In this document: in pieces, positions 1 to 6,626 of the stretch
Layout of the letters: the number at the start of each line of letters is the position of its first letter
Position numbering within the stretch: position 1 is the first letter of the stretch
From: DASSBR01 sp035708085
GTDB taxonomy: Bacteria > Pseudomonadota > Gammaproteobacteria > Natronospirales > DASSBR01
DNA: 10,464 nucleotides
Direction: 5' to 3'
Assembly (NCBI GenBank): GCA_035708085.1
Contig: DASSTE010000065.1
Coordinates: forward strand, 1 to 10,464
Notes under the pieces: generated by a model
Told to the model about the DNA's origin: nothing
Databases searched by the model: none
The model's input: the letters and a program-made list of their open reading frames with translations, nothing else
Program-made: the position numbers and the translations under genes

Positions 1-600
1 CCCGAACCAGATGACGAGCCGCCGCTCGGCATCGCGATCGGCCAGTACCGCGGCATCTACATCCTTGCGCAGCGCAGCGACGGACTGGTGCTGATTGACA
101 TGCACGCGGCGCACGAGCGCGTCACGTACGAACACATGAAACGCGCCCTGGCGGACGGCGGGATTACCGCCGCGCCGTTACTGGTGCCGGTGACGGTCGA
201 CCTGACCGCGGCCGAGGTCGAGCAGCTTGTTGAGGCGGCTGGCGACCTGGCGCGGCTGGGGCTCGAGGTGGACCGACTGGGGCCGTCCAGCATTGCCGTG
301 CGCAGCCTGCCGCTCGAATTACGCGGCGCCGACGCCGCGGCGTTGGTACGAGAAATCGCCGCAGACCTGATCGGCGAAGCCGGCAGCAAGGGGCTGAGCG
401 CGTCGATTGAACGGGTGCTGGCGACGCTCGCCTGTCACCGCGCCGTGCGCGCGGGGCGGCAACTGACACTTGCCGAAATGAACGCGTTGCTGCGCGCGAT
501 GGAAAAAACCGACCGCGCCGATCAATGCAACCATGGCCGCCCGACCTGGACGCGGCTGAGCCTGGCGGAACTCGACCGGCTTTTCCTGCGTGGACAATAG
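1..600 (+). CDS. mutL: DNA mismatch repair protein MutL, C-terminal part (5' end outside window)
   Basis: Only the last 199 residues are visible, reading in frame from base 1 to the TAG at 598-600; the N-terminal ATPase part lies upstream. MutL links mismatch recognition by MutS to strand incision and excision. The visible part is the C-terminal dimerisation/endonuclease domain. It carries DMHAAHERVTYE at nt 97-132, which fits the metal-binding motif D-x-H-A-(x)2-E-(x)4-E, then ACHRAVRAG near nt 430-456 and CNHGRPTW at nt 526-549, which fit the other two conserved metal-site motifs of nuclease-type MutL. E. coli MutL lacks these motifs, so this protein is inferred to nick DNA itself, as MutL proteins do in bacteria without Dam/MutH-directed repair. 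It ends in the family-typical LFLRGQ. miaA follows, as in E. coli, but here separated by a repeat element. Confidence 0.96.
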   Translation, partial: PEPDDEPPLGIAIGQYRGIYILAQRSDGLVLIDMHAAHERVTYEHMKRALADGGITAAPLLVPVTVDLTAAEVEQLVEAAGDLARLGLEVDRLGPSSIAVRSLPLELRGADAAALVREIAADLIGEAGSKGLSASIERVLATLACHRAVRAGRQLTLAEMNALLRAMEKTDRADQCNHGRPTWTRLSLAELDRLFLRGQ

Positions 601-603
601 AGA

Positions 604-676
604 AGTCGCTAGTGCTGAGTCGCCAGGACTGAGTGAAGAGTGCTCCGTTCTTCCTCCTGACTCAGCCCTGGCTACC
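604..676. repeat. Degenerate heptamer tandem repeat forming an imperfect palindrome
   Basis: From 604 to 645 the + strand reads as six back-to-back 7-mers, all beginning AG (for example AGTCGCT, AGTGCTG, AGTCGCC, AGTGCTC). From 649 to 669 the - strand reads as three further 7-mers of the same kind (AGGGCTG, AGTCAGG, AGGAAGA). The two runs converge, so 618-645 and 649-676 are inverted copies in heptad register around a 3-nt centre. Comparing arms by hand, the outer three heptads match at 16 of 21 positions and the innermost at only 2 of 7. The RNA could fold as a long bulged hairpin. The element fills nearly all of the mutL-miaA gap. It is not coding in any convincing way: reading through it gives an in-frame N-terminal extension of MiaA that the family lacks. 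Its origin and role are unknown. Confidence 0.7.
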
Positions 677-688
677 CCAGCCACTGAT

Positions 689-1651
689 ATGAAAACAACT
701 CGAGCCTCAGTCGGTGGCGCCGCCTCACCTCCGGCGATTCTTTTGATGGGCCCCACCGCGACCGGCAAATCCGACGCGGCGTTCGCGCTCGCGGACCGCC
801 TGCCGGTCGAGATCGTCAGCGTTGATTCCGCGATGGTATATCGCGGCATGGATATCGGCACCGCGAAGCCGTCGGCGGCCGAGCAGGCGGCCGTGCCGCA
901 TCATCTCATCGACATTCTTGATCCGGAGGAAAGCTATTCCGCCGCGCAGTTTCGCAGCGACGCGCTGGCTGCGATGGCCGGCATCACCGCCCGCGGCCGT
1001 GTGCCCATGCTGGTCGGCGGCACGCTGTTGTACTTCAGGGCGCTGACTCGCGGCCTCGCACCATTGCCGGAAGCCGACCCCGCTTATCGTGCCGAAATTG
1101 AACAGGAGGCGGCGCGGTCGGGTTGGCCGGCGCTGCATGCGCGACTGGCTGAAGTCGATCCCGATGCCGCCGCACGCATCCACCCGAACGATGCGCAACG
1201 CATCCAGCGTGCGCTCGAAGTGCACCAGTTGACCGGCGAGCCGATGAGCCGGCGCCTGCGCGCTCGGCACGCGCCGCCGCCGTACCGGTTGTTGCGCCTC
1301 GCGCTCATGCCGGCGTCGCGTGCTCTGCTGCACGAGCGGATCGCGGCGCGCTTCGAAGCGATGATCGCGGCCGGCTTCATCGACGAGGTCGCCACGTTGC
1401 GGGCGCGCCCTGACCTGACAGCAGCGCACCCGTCGATGCGTGCCGTGGGCTACCGGCAACTGTGGGCCTATCTCGATGGCCGCTGCAGCCGCGAGCAGGC
1501 CATCGCCGACGGCATCGTCGCCACGCGCCGCTACGCCAAGCGCCAGATCACCTGGCTGCGATCGGAGCCGGACGTATGCCATCTTGATGCCGAAGCCGGC
1601 GACCTGATCGATCGGCTTGCATCGAGGGCGTGTGAGTTCATTCCCCACTAG
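689..1651 (+). CDS. miaA: tRNA dimethylallyltransferase (tRNA A37 isopentenyltransferase) MiaA
   Basis: The enzyme transfers a dimethylallyl group from DMAPP to N6 of adenosine 37 in tRNAs reading UNN codons. From ATG 689 the protein has 320 residues, close to E. coli MiaA. It shows the P-loop GPTATGKS (residues 21-28), the DSAMVYRGMDIGTAKP block (46-61), GGTLLYFRAL (110-119), HPNDAQRIQRALEV in the middle, RAVGYRQLW, and RQITWLRS (285-292), all diagnostic. The frame stays open upstream to a GTG at 590 overlapping mutL, but the extra 33 residues would be encoded by the heptad repeat. Starting at 689 leaves 15 residues before AILLMGPT, against about 13 in E. coli, so 689 is preferred. No clear Shine-Dalgarno precedes it, so translation may depend on coupling or be weak. 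The C-terminal tail after RQITWLRS is short and unremarkable. Confidence 0.96.
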   Translation: MKTTRASVGGAASPPAILLMGPTATGKSDAAFALADRLPVEIVSVDSAMVYRGMDIGTAKPSAAEQAAVPHHLIDILDPEESYSAAQFRSDALAAMAGITARGRVPMLVGGTLLYFRALTRGLAPLPEADPAYRAEIEQEAARSGWPALHARLAEVDPDAAARIHPNDAQRIQRALEVHQLTGEPMSRRLRARHAPPPYRLLRLALMPASRALLHERIAARFEAMIAAGFIDEVATLRARPDLTAAHPSMRAVGYRQLWAYLDGRCSREQAIADGIVATRRYAKRQITWLRSEPDVCHLDAEAGDLIDRLASRACEFIPH

Positions 1652-1672
1652 CATAAAACGGCGGCAGCCCCG

Positions 1673-1678
1673 TATAAT
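1673..1678 (+). promoter_or_regulatory. Probable sigma-70 -10 box upstream of hfq
   Basis: An exact TATAAT lies 64 nt before the hfq ATG, in an otherwise GC-rich 90-nt gap after the miaA stop. No good -35 hexamer is found at 16-18 nt spacing, so the promoter would rely on its -10 or on an activator. A start about 7 nt downstream would give a leader of roughly 55 nt. An hfq-proximal promoter inside the miaA-hfq region is known in E. coli; assigning this site is inference from position and sequence. Confidence 0.5.
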
Positions 1679-1741
1679 TCCACTTTCCGGCGCTGCATCA
1701 GCAGTAAGGTCATAACTAGAGCAAAGCCAAGGAGAACTGCG

Positions 1742-1990
1742 ATGGCGAAAGGCCAGTCTCTTCAGGAACCGTTCCTGAATGCACTCCGCAAAGAAAGAAT
1801 TCCGGTTTCGATTTACCTGGTCAACGGCATCAAGTTGCAGGGCCAGGTCGAATCTTTCGATCAATTCGTCGTGTTGTTGAAGAACAGCGTCAGCCAGATG
1901 GTTTACAAGCATGCGATTTCGACCGTTGTGCCCGGGCGGCCGGTCCATATTGCGCTGGCCGATGAAGGCGACGAGGAGTCGCACGACTGA
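1742..1990 (+). CDS. hfq: RNA chaperone Hfq
   Basis: Hfq forms a hexameric Sm-like ring that pairs small regulatory RNAs with mRNAs. The 82-residue protein is nearly identical to E. coli Hfq through the Sm core: MAKGQSLQ at the start with Gln8 of the proximal face, Tyr25, Ile30 and Lys31 of the distal face, Asp40-Gln41-Phe42, and the Sm2 signature YKHAIS (55-60). The rim patch is R16-K17-E18-R19, with Lys in place of E. coli Arg17. The C-terminal tail is much shorter than the 102-residue E. coli protein and ends in an acidic stretch, DEGDEESHD. A strong Shine-Dalgarno AAGGAG (1729-1734) sits 7 nt before the ATG. miaA lies upstream and hflX downstream, the standard gammaproteobacterial order. 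Leader autoregulation by Hfq, known in E. coli, is possible because the leader is A/G-rich just before the start. Confidence 0.99.
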   Translation: MAKGQSLQEPFLNALRKERIPVSIYLVNGIKLQGQVESFDQFVVLLKNSVSQMVYKHAISTVVPGRPVHIALADEGDEESHD

Positions 1991-2016
1991 GCGGCTCCAT
2001 TCCCACGGACTGCTGA

Positions 2017-3300
2017 TTGGCCGCTGCTGATCCTCAAAATAGCGAGCGGGCGGTCCTCGTCCACCTCGATATCGACCTCGAGCCGGCGCGCGGTTCAGAT
2101 CGCGCGGCGGAGTTCGCTGAGCTTGCGCGCTCGGCGGGCGCCGACCCGGTGGCGGCGATCGGCGGTCATCGGCATGCGCCGGATCCACATTCGTTCGCCG
2201 GCGCCGGCAAGGTCGAGGAAATTCGTGCCGCGGTGGTTGCGAATAATGCGGACGTCGTGCTGTTCAATCACGCGCTGTCGCCCAGCCAGGAACGCAATCT
2301 CGAACGCGCGCTGAAGTGTCGCGTACTCGGCCGCACCGGCCTCATTCTCGATATATTTGCGCGCCGTGCGCGCTCGTTCGAAGGCAAGCTGCAAGTCGAG
2401 CTGGCGCAACTCAAGCATCTGTCGACGCGCCTGGTGCGCGGTTGGACGCACCTCGAGCGGCAAAAGGGCGGCATCGGCCTGCGCGGCCCGGGCGAAACCC
2501 AGCTCGAAACGGACCGCCGCCTGATCGGCGGGCGCATCAAGCAGATCAACCACAAGCTGGAAAAGGTGCAGAAGCAGCGCGCGCAGGGTCGGCGTAATCG
2601 CCGCCGGCGCGACGTGCCATCGATTTCGCTGGTCGGTTACACGAATGCCGGCAAATCTACGTTATTCAACCACCTCACCGGCGCGGATGTTTTTTCCGCC
2701 GACCAACTGTTTGCTACCCTCGACCCGACCATCCGGCGGTTGCCGCTGGAGAGCGCGGGCGTGGCGGTCGTCGCCGATACTGTCGGCTTCATCCGCGATC
2801 TGCCGCACGATCTGGTTGCGGCGTTTCACTCGACCTTGCAGGAAACTGAAGAGGCCGATCTCCTGCTGCACGTGATCGACGCGGCCGACGACGATCGTGC
2901 TGAGCACATTCGCACCGTCAACGCGGTGCTGGCGGAAATCGGCGCGGCCGACGTGCCGCAAATCGAAGTGTTCAACAAGATCGACCTCGCCGGTCGAGAG
3001 CCCGGCTGCGAGTATGGCGACGAGGGTCTGGCGCGGCGTGTGTGGGTATCGGCCGAGACCGGTGCAGGCCTTGATCTGCTGCGCACGGAAATCGCCCGCA
3101 TCGTCGCGCGCGACACCGTCGGCGGCTGGCTGACGCTGTCGGCGAATCAGGGGCGGCTGCGCTCGCGGCTGTTCGGCTTGGGCGCGGTGCGCGAGGAACA
3201 TCTGACCGGCGCCGGCGACTGGATCTTGAAAGTGAGCCTGCCGCGCCGCGATTACCAGCAGTTGCAGTCGAGCGAGGGAATGGGCGGCCTTTCCGATTGA
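2017..3300 (+). CDS. hflX: Ribosome-associated GTPase HflX
   Basis: HflX is an Obg-HflX superfamily GTPase that binds the 50S subunit and splits or rescues stalled ribosomes, notably under heat stress. The 427-residue protein has the N-terminal HflX domain (HALSPSQERNLER, then GKLQVELAQL and RGWTHLERQKGGIGLRGPGETQLETDRR), a basic linker rich in Lys and Arg, and a G domain: G1 GYTNAGKST (207-215), G3 DTVGF (254-258), G4 NKID (320-323) and a G5-like SAETGAG from about 345. A C-terminal domain follows, about as long as in E. coli. The start is TTG at 2017: it places the conserved AVLVH one residue from its E. coli position, no in-frame ATG fits, and a weak ACGGA (2005-2009) lies 7 nt upstream. 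It begins 26 nt after hfq, so the two are probably cotranscribed. Confidence 0.97.
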   Translation: MAAADPQNSERAVLVHLDIDLEPARGSDRAAEFAELARSAGADPVAAIGGHRHAPDPHSFAGAGKVEEIRAAVVANNADVVLFNHALSPSQERNLERALKCRVLGRTGLILDIFARRARSFEGKLQVELAQLKHLSTRLVRGWTHLERQKGGIGLRGPGETQLETDRRLIGGRIKQINHKLEKVQKQRAQGRRNRRRRDVPSISLVGYTNAGKSTLFNHLTGADVFSADQLFATLDPTIRRLPLESAGVAVVADTVGFIRDLPHDLVAAFHSTLQETEEADLLLHVIDAADDDRAEHIRTVNAVLAEIGAADVPQIEVFNKIDLAGREPGCEYGDEGLARRVWVSAETGAGLDLLRTEIARIVARDTVGGWLTLSANQGRLRSRLFGLGAVREEHLTGAGDWILKVSLPRRDYQQLQSSEGMGGLSD

Positions 3301-3354
3301 TACCTAAGGGATGCTACGATATGCACTTTGTGCCGCGCCGCGACGAGAGTGCGA

Positions 3355-4422
3355 ATGAGCTGGAACGAACCCGGTCACGATAAGGATCCCTGGGGCAATA
3401 ATCACAAACCCGCTGATCTGGATGAGCTGATCCGCAACATCCAGCACCGCGTCCGTGATCTCTTCAGCAACAAGCCGGGCGGCAAAAAGTCGGGCGGCAG
3501 CGGCATCCTCTGGCTTCTTCCCGTGCTGGTCGTGATCTGGCTGGCGACCGGCTTTTATCGCGTCGATTCCGCGGAGCAGGCAGTTGTGCTGCGCTTCGGC
3601 GCCTACCAGACGACTACCGGCCCGGGCCTGCACTGGCATCTGCCGTGGCCGATGGCGCGCGCGGACCTGGTCAATGTCGCGCGGGTGCGCTCGTTCCCGT
3701 ATTCCAATGAAATGCTCACCGCCGACGAGAACATCGTCCAGGTCGCGATCGCGGTGCAGTACATCGTCGACAACCCGTACAAGTACCTGTTCAACGTGCG
3801 TCAGCCCAACCGGACGCTGGGCGAGGTGGCCGAGGCCGCGATTCGCCAGGTCGTCGGCAAGTACAAGATGAATTACATTCTCGGCACCGGCCAGAGCGAA
3901 ATCGCCACCGCGGCGAAGGCCAAGATGCAGTCGATCCTGAACCGCTACGACGCGGGCCTCAAGGTGCTGTCGGTCAACCTGCAGAAGGACCAGCCGCCGC
4001 GCGAGGTGCAGGACGCGTTCGACGACGTCAACAAGGCGCGCGAGGACAAGCAGCGTCTGCAGAACGAGGCGCAGGCCTATGCCAATTCGGTGGTGCCGAA
4101 GGCGCAGGGCGATGCCGCGCATATCGTGCAAAGCGCCGAGGCCTACGAGGCGCAGGTCGTCGCCGAGGCGCAGGGCCGCACCAGCCGTTTCGACGCGGTT
4201 CTCGCGCAATACAAGAAGGCGCCCCGGGTGACACGCGAGCGGCTTTATATCGACGGCGTCGCCGACGTGCTGAAGAACACGCACAAGATCGTGATTGATC
4301 CGAGCGTCAAGGGCGGCCTGTTGTACATGCCGCTCGATAAACTGTTCAAGTCGAAACCGAAACCAAAACCGAAATCGAAGCCGACATCCACCGCGCAGGC
4401 GAACGGGGAGGGTGCGCAATGA
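3355..4422 (+). CDS. hflK: FtsH protease modulator subunit HflK (SPFH/band 7 membrane protein)
   Basis: HflK and HflC form a large periplasmic cage around the FtsH AAA protease in the inner membrane and limit its action on membrane substrates. The 355-residue protein starts with the typical MSWNEPG...DPWG, has a Gly/Lys-rich stretch (41-50), one membrane anchor (about 51-66, ILWLLPVLVVIWLATG), then an SPFH domain beginning VDSAEQAVVLRFG, followed by a long Ala/Glu/Gln-rich helical part and GGLLYMPLDKLF near the end. The tail carries a Lys-Pro repeat (332-343). A TTG at 3328 would add nine residues not seen in the family, so ATG 3355, preceded by a weak GAGAG (3345-3349), is chosen. The gap to hflX is 54 nt, with only a poor promoter-like pair (TTGATA 3297-3302, TATGCA 3320-3325). 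The stop overlaps the hflC start. Confidence 0.97.
   Translation: MSWNEPGHDKDPWGNNHKPADLDELIRNIQHRVRDLFSNKPGGKKSGGSGILWLLPVLVVIWLATGFYRVDSAEQAVVLRFGAYQTTTGPGLHWHLPWPMARADLVNVARVRSFPYSNEMLTADENIVQVAIAVQYIVDNPYKYLFNVRQPNRTLGEVAEAAIRQVVGKYKMNYILGTGQSEIATAAKAKMQSILNRYDAGLKVLSVNLQKDQPPREVQDAFDDVNKAREDKQRLQNEAQAYANSVVPKAQGDAAHIVQSAEAYEAQVVAEAQGRTSRFDAVLAQYKKAPRVTRERLYIDGVADVLKNTHKIVIDPSVKGGLLYMPLDKLFKSKPKPKPKSKPTSTAQANGEGAQ
4348..4383 (+). repeat. In-frame hexanucleotide repeat encoding a Lys-Pro/Ser tail of HflK
   Basis: Six 6-nt units of the pattern AARNCR (AAGTCG, AAACCG, AAACCA, AAACCG, AAATCG, AAGCCG) encode KSKPKPKPKSKP, residues 332-343 of HflK. The run is low in complexity and could gain or lose units by slippage without breaking the frame. 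It probably makes a flexible, positively charged C-terminal extension. Confidence 0.8.
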
Positions 4423-5300
4423 GTGCAAAATGGCTTGCAGGTCTCGTCGCCACCGCCATCGTATTGCTGTTGCTCGATCTGGCGATCTTTACCGTCAATC
4501 CGGCGCAATGGGCGTTGATGCTGCGCTTCGGCAAGATTGTCGAGACGCAGTTCGATCCCGGCATCCATTTCAAGGCGCCGTTCATCAACCAGGTGGTGAG
4601 GCTCGACAAGCGCGTGCTGACGCTCGACAGTCCACCGGAGCGGTTCGCGACCGTCAACAAGAAATACCTGATGGTTGATTACTTCGCCAAATGGCAGATC
4701 ACCGATCCGGTCAAGTTCTATCGTGCGACGGGTGGTAACGAAGATGCTGCGCGTGCACGCCTGGGCGAAATCATCAAGAGTCAGTTGAAGGCAGGCTTCG
4801 GTACCCGCACCGTGCAGCAGGCAGTGACGGGCGAGCGGTCCCAGTTGATGCAGAATTTGCGCGTGAAGGCCAACAAGGCGACGGCCGACTTCGGCGTCAA
4901 GATCGTCGACGTGCGCATCAAGCGAATTGATTTGCCGACGGAAGTCAGCGGCGCCGTCTTCGACCGCATGCGCTCGGAGCGCGCGCAGGTCGCCAAGCGT
5001 TATCGCGCGGAAGGGGCGCGGCTCGCCGAGCAGATTCGTGCCAAGGCCGACAAGCAACACACGATCATCATTGCCGACGCGCAGAAGCAGGCACAGCAGA
5101 TTCGAGGCCAGGGCGATGCGAAGGCGGCGGCGATTTACGCGGCGGCCTATAACAAGGATCCGGCGTTCTACGCCTTTTACCGCAGCCTGCGCGCGTACCG
5201 CGCCAGCCTCAAAGGGGACAACAGCGTGCTCGTGTTAAGCCCCGACAGTCGTTTCTTCCAGTACCTCGAGACGCCGAAAGGGTGCGGCAAGAGCTGCTAG
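4419..5300 (+). CDS. hflC: FtsH protease modulator subunit HflC (SPFH/band 7 membrane protein)
   Basis: HflC is the partner of HflK in the inner-membrane HflKC complex that encloses FtsH. The 293-residue protein has an N-terminal membrane anchor (about residues 5-25), the SPFH segment starting TVNPAQWALMLRFGKIV, the family block VNKKYLMVDYFAKWQI, a region equivalent to SRTVQQAVTGERSQLM, then a helical stretch rich in Ala, Arg and Gln (EGARLAEQIRAKADKQ onward), and the conserved ending SVLVLSPDSRFFQYL. The ATG shares bases with the hflK stop (ATGA at 4419-4422) and has a strong Shine-Dalgarno GGGGAGG (4405-4411), so the two subunits are translationally coupled, as suits equal amounts. A short Cys-containing tail (GCGKSC) ends the protein. 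purA starts only 25 nt later, without the yjeT gene that E. coli has between them. Confidence 0.97.
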   Translation: MSAKWLAGLVATAIVLLLLDLAIFTVNPAQWALMLRFGKIVETQFDPGIHFKAPFINQVVRLDKRVLTLDSPPERFATVNKKYLMVDYFAKWQITDPVKFYRATGGNEDAARARLGEIIKSQLKAGFGTRTVQQAVTGERSQLMQNLRVKANKATADFGVKIVDVRIKRIDLPTEVSGAVFDRMRSERAQVAKRYRAEGARLAEQIRAKADKQHTIIIADAQKQAQQIRGQGDAKAAAIYAAAYNKDPAFYAFYRSLRAYRASLKGDNSVLVLSPDSRFFQYLETPKGCGKSC

Positions 5301-5325
5301 ACCACCCGTTCGCTAAGGGATAACC

Positions 5326-6624
5326 GTGGGCAAAAACGTTATCGTCATCGGCACCCAATGGGGTGACGAGGGCAAGGGCAAGGTTGTCGACCTGCTGACC
5401 GATCGCGCCGCCGCCGTGGCGCGTTTTCAGGGCGGCCACAATGCCGGGCATACGCTGGTCATCAACGGCGAAAAGACCGTGCTGCACCTGGTGCCGTCGG
5501 GCGTGTTGCGCGACAACGTGCGTTGCCTGATCGGCAGCGGCGTGGTGATCGCCCCGGATGCGTTGCTCGACGAGGTGAGGAGTCTCGAGGCGAAGGGTGT
5601 GCCGGCGCGCGAGCGGCTGTCGATCAGCCCGGCGTGCCCGCTGATTCTGCCGTCGCACGTGGCACTCGACAAGGCGCGGGAACGCTCGCGCGGCGCCGGC
5701 GCGATCGGCACCACCGGCCGCGGCATCGGCCCGGCTTACGAAGACAAGGTCGCGCGGCGCGCGGTGCGCATCGCCGATCTGTTTCACCGCGAGCGGCTCG
5801 CGGCCAAGCTCGGCGAAGCGCTTGATTATCACAACTTCGTTTTGCAGCACTACTTCCACACCGAGCCGGTCTCGTTCCAGCAGGTGCTTGAAGACTACCT
5901 GCGCTACGCGGAGGAAATCGCGCCAATGACCGGCGACGTGACCGCGCTGCTGAAGGGCTATCACGATCGCGGCGAAAGCGTGCTGTTCGAAGGCGCGCAG
6001 GGTGCGCTGCTCGATGTCGATCACGGCACGTATCCATTTGTTACCTCGTCGAACACGACCGCCGGTGGCGCGGCGACCGGCACCGGCCTCGGACCGCGCT
6101 GCTTCGATTTCGTCCTCGGCATCGTCAAGGCCTACACCACGCGCGTGGGCGCGGGGCCCTTTCCGACCGAACTGTTCGACAAGATGGGCGAGCATCTGGC
6201 GCGCCGCGGCCACGAGTTCGGCGCAACCACCGGCCGGCCGCGCCGCTGCGGCTGGTTCGACGTCGTGCTGCTGCGCCGCTCGATCATCAACAACAGCGTG
6301 TCCGGCCTCTGTGTCACCAAGCTCGACGTGCTCGACGGGCTGGACACGATCCGCATTTGTGTCGGTTACAAAACGCCCGAAGGCGAGTTGTCGATTGCGC
6401 CGGTCGGCGCGGAAGGCATCGCCGAATCGTCGCCGGTTTACATCGAGTTGCCCGGCTGGCGGGAATCGACCGTCGGCATCACGCGTTACGAAGACTTGCC
6501 GGAGAACGCGCGCGGCTATCTGAAGAAGCTGGAAGAGCTGACCGGCGTGCCGGTAGACATCATTTCGACCGGCGCCGACCGGGCCGAAACCATTGTATTG
6601 CGGCATCCGTTCGACGAGCGCTGA
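5326..6624 (+). CDS. purA: Adenylosuccinate synthetase
   Basis: This cytosolic enzyme joins IMP and aspartate using GTP to form adenylosuccinate, the first committed step from IMP to AMP. The 432-residue length is typical. Visible motifs: GTQWGDEGKGK (9-19) with the catalytic Asp14, GGHNAGHT (36-43) with the catalytic His42, GTTGRGIGPAYEDK, the block LFEGAQGALLDVDHGTYPFV, SSNTTAGG, RVGAGPFPTE, the aspartate-binding loop TTGRPRRCGW (301-310) and the guanine-specificity motif TKLD (331-334). The start is GTG 5326, preceded by TAAGGGA (5314-5320), and gives the canonical N-terminus MGKNVIVIGTQWGD. It follows hflC closely and is followed after 2 nt by pdxJ, so it is probably read in the same transcript as both. 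All key residues are present. Confidence 0.98.
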   Translation: MGKNVIVIGTQWGDEGKGKVVDLLTDRAAAVARFQGGHNAGHTLVINGEKTVLHLVPSGVLRDNVRCLIGSGVVIAPDALLDEVRSLEAKGVPARERLSISPACPLILPSHVALDKARERSRGAGAIGTTGRGIGPAYEDKVARRAVRIADLFHRERLAAKLGEALDYHNFVLQHYFHTEPVSFQQVLEDYLRYAEEIAPMTGDVTALLKGYHDRGESVLFEGAQGALLDVDHGTYPFVTSSNTTAGGAATGTGLGPRCFDFVLGIVKAYTTRVGAGPFPTELFDKMGEHLARRGHEFGATTGRPRRCGWFDVVLLRRSIINNSVSGLCVTKLDVLDGLDTIRICVGYKTPEGELSIAPVGAEGIAESSPVYIELPGWRESTVGITRYEDLPENARGYLKKLEELTGVPVDIISTGADRAETIVLRHPFDER

Positions 6625-6626
6625 CC

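Noticed and set aside
725..2188. 487-codon open frame on the - strand across miaA, hfq and the start of hflX
   Set aside because: It is antisense to three certain genes, is Arg/Ala/Pro-rich without any family motif, and long antisense frames are expected in GC-rich genes.
3297..3325. Promoter for hflK (TTGATA, 17-nt spacer, TATGCA)
   Set aside because: The -10 matches only three of six positions and the -35 overlaps the hflX stop; too weak to list as a feature.
3328..3354. TTG start for hflK nine codons upstream
   Set aside because: The family begins with M-x-W-N-E-P-G, encoded exactly from ATG 3355.
3304..4428. 374-codon open frame on the - strand spanning all of hflK
   Set aside because: It mirrors hflK codon bias, its product is low in complexity (Leu, Arg, Val, His), and it has no recognisable domain.
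5209..6606. 465-codon open frame on the - strand opposite purA
   Set aside because: Antisense shadow of a highly conserved gene, with no motif or plausible start region.
6357..6626. Possible 90-residue N-terminal extension of PdxJ in an open frame inside purA
   Set aside because: The extension is the out-of-frame reading of purA, and PdxJ proteins begin at GVNIDHIATLR, which fits GTG 6627.
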